From NCBI RefSeq assembly GCF_019659805.1, contig NZ_JAIFRO010000009.1, positions 1 through 46,419 on the forward strand: 46,419 nt of DNA, read 5' to 3'. The stretch's first letter is position 1. The number at the start of each line of letters is the position of its first letter. The stretch is from Bartonella raoultii. Lineage in GTDB: Bacteria; Pseudomonadota; Alphaproteobacteria; Rhizobiales; Rhizobiaceae. Below the pieces are notes generated by a model. The model worked only from the letters and a program-made list of their open reading frames with translations. It was not told the origin of the DNA and did not search any database. The translations under genes were made by a program, and so were the position numbers. Below are positions 45,225 to 46,419 of the stretch, piece by piece.

Positions 45225-46419
45225 CAGCAACACAAACCACCAACAGCACCAGCCCCCAGCAACACCAGCCACCAGCAACACCAGCCACCAGCCACCAGCA
45301 ACACCAGCCACCAACAGCACCAGCTACCAGCAACACCAGCCACCAACAGCACCAGCCACCAGCAACACCAGCTACCAGCAACACCAGCCACCAGCAGCCA
45401 CCAGCTACCAGCAACACCAGCTACCAGCAACACCAGCTACCAACAGCATCAGCTACCAACAGCACCAGCTACCAGCAACACCAGCCACCAGCAACACCAG
45501 CTACCAACAGCATCAGCTACCAACAGCACCAGCTACCAACAGCATCAGCTACCAACAGCACCAGCAACACCAGCCACCAACAGCACCAGCTACCAGCAAC
45601 ACCAGCCACCAGCCACACCAGCCACCAGCAACACCAGCCACCAACAGCACCAGCCACCAACAGCACCAGCTACCAGCAACACCAGCCACCAGCAGCACCA
45701 GCTACCAGCAACACCAGCCACCAACAGCACCAGCTACCAGCAACACCAGCCACCAACAGCACCAGCCACCAACAGCACCAGCTACCAGCAACACCAGCCA
45801 CCAGCAACACAAACCACCAACAGCACCAGCTACCAATAGCACCAGCCACCAGCAACACAAACCACCAACAGCATCAGTTACCAGCAACACCAGCCACCAA
45901 CAGCATCAGCCACCAACAGCATCAGCCACCAACAGCACCAGCAACACCAGCCACCAGCAACACCAGCCACCAGCAGCACCAGCCACCAGCAGCCACCAAC
46001 AGCACCAGCTACCAATAGCACCAGCAACACCAGCTACCAATAGCACCAGCAACACCAGCTACCAACAGCACCAGCTACCAGCAACACCAGCTACCAGCAA
46101 CACCAACCACCAGCAACACCAACCACCAGCAACACCAACCACCAGCAACACCAACCACCAGCAACACCAACCACCAGCAACACCAACCACCAGCAACACC
46201 AACCACCAGCAACACCAACCACCAGCAACACCAGCCACCAGCAACACCAGCTACCAGCAACACCAGCCACCAACAGCACCAGCCACCAGCAACACCAGCT
46301 ACCAGCAACACCAGCCACCAGCAACACAAACCACCAACAGCACCAGCTACCAATAGCACCAGCCACCAGCAACACAAACCACCAACAGCATCAGTTACCA
46401 GCAACACCAGCCACCAACA
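45225..46419. repeat. 16-bp tandem array, about 75 copies, open-ended
   Basis: A long array of 16-base units such as CCACCAGCAACACCAG with variants (CTACCAGCAACACCAG, CCACCAACAGCACCAG, CCACCAGCAACACAAA). It reaches the last base of the window, so its true length is unknown. Because 16 is not divisible by three, three units (48 nt) encode one 16-residue period and plus-strand frames read rotations of the same peptide. Long frames here (e.g. 45190-46356, 388 aa; 45153-45839) are a consequence of this. I see no ribosome site or signal peptide, so I do not call a gene. Confidence 0.95.

Noticed and set aside
45190..46356. 388-aa Gln/Pro/Thr-rich open frame
   Set aside because: It is a by-product of the 16-bp array; other frames are similarly open, and there is no ribosome site or signal peptide.

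Overview
The window looks like a contig from a Bartonella-type alphaproteobacterium. It has AT-rich coding, an alphaproteobacterial housekeeping set (clpB, maf-yacG, infA, dsbB, purEK, rpmJ, a 6S RNA ahead of the 5-formyltetrahydrofolate cyclo-ligase gene, a YmdB-type phosphoesterase, murA, tRNA-Thr), and prophage segments full of tandem repeats. The genus is inferred from gene content and style, not from a search.

Layout. 1-7100: a prophage packaging and head module on the minus strand, in transcription order small-terminase candidate, large terminase, portal, putative scaffold, N4-gp56-type major capsid, adaptor; it is cut by the window start. 7835-26946: a housekeeping block with clpB, a secreted DUF3472-like protein, a repeat lipoprotein, maf-yacG, infA, dsbB plus a tiny membrane partner, purE-purK, rpmJ, a TPR protein, 6S RNA, the cyclo-ligase, a phosphoesterase, an 88-bp tandem array, murA, a 50-aa basic protein and tRNA-Thr(GGT). 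27242-34408: a prophage early/replication module with a YqaJ-type exonuclease, two small early proteins, a repressor with three matching 18-bp operator-like sites, a DUF1376-type replication protein, a primase-helicase with a 140-residue repeat insertion, and a phage-like hypothetical. 34409-38091: mostly non-coding, with an 82-bp double-hairpin array and one 102-aa secreted or membrane protein. 38092-43224: a minus-strand cluster of six related membrane proteins, one carrying 24 decapeptide repeats and a large soluble domain and one frameshifted. 43225-46419: a KilA-N-like remnant, a distant relative of the 33812 phage protein, and a 16-bp tandem array that runs off the end.

How it fits together. 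The head genes form one late transcription unit in usual terminase-portal-scaffold-capsid-adaptor order. The early module has its own switch: one operator-like site lies between the -35 and -10 of a strong minus-strand promoter, and another lies in front of the repressor. The membrane-protein cluster is the best candidate for something undescribed: its members share an N-terminal membrane segment plus basic motif and/or a C-terminal membrane hairpin plus basic tail, use similar ribosome-binding leaders, and overlap as ATGA pairs. Tandem arrays are a theme of the window. Those inside genes have units divisible by three (48, 21 and 30 nt); the long non-coding ones do not (88, 82 and 16 nt).
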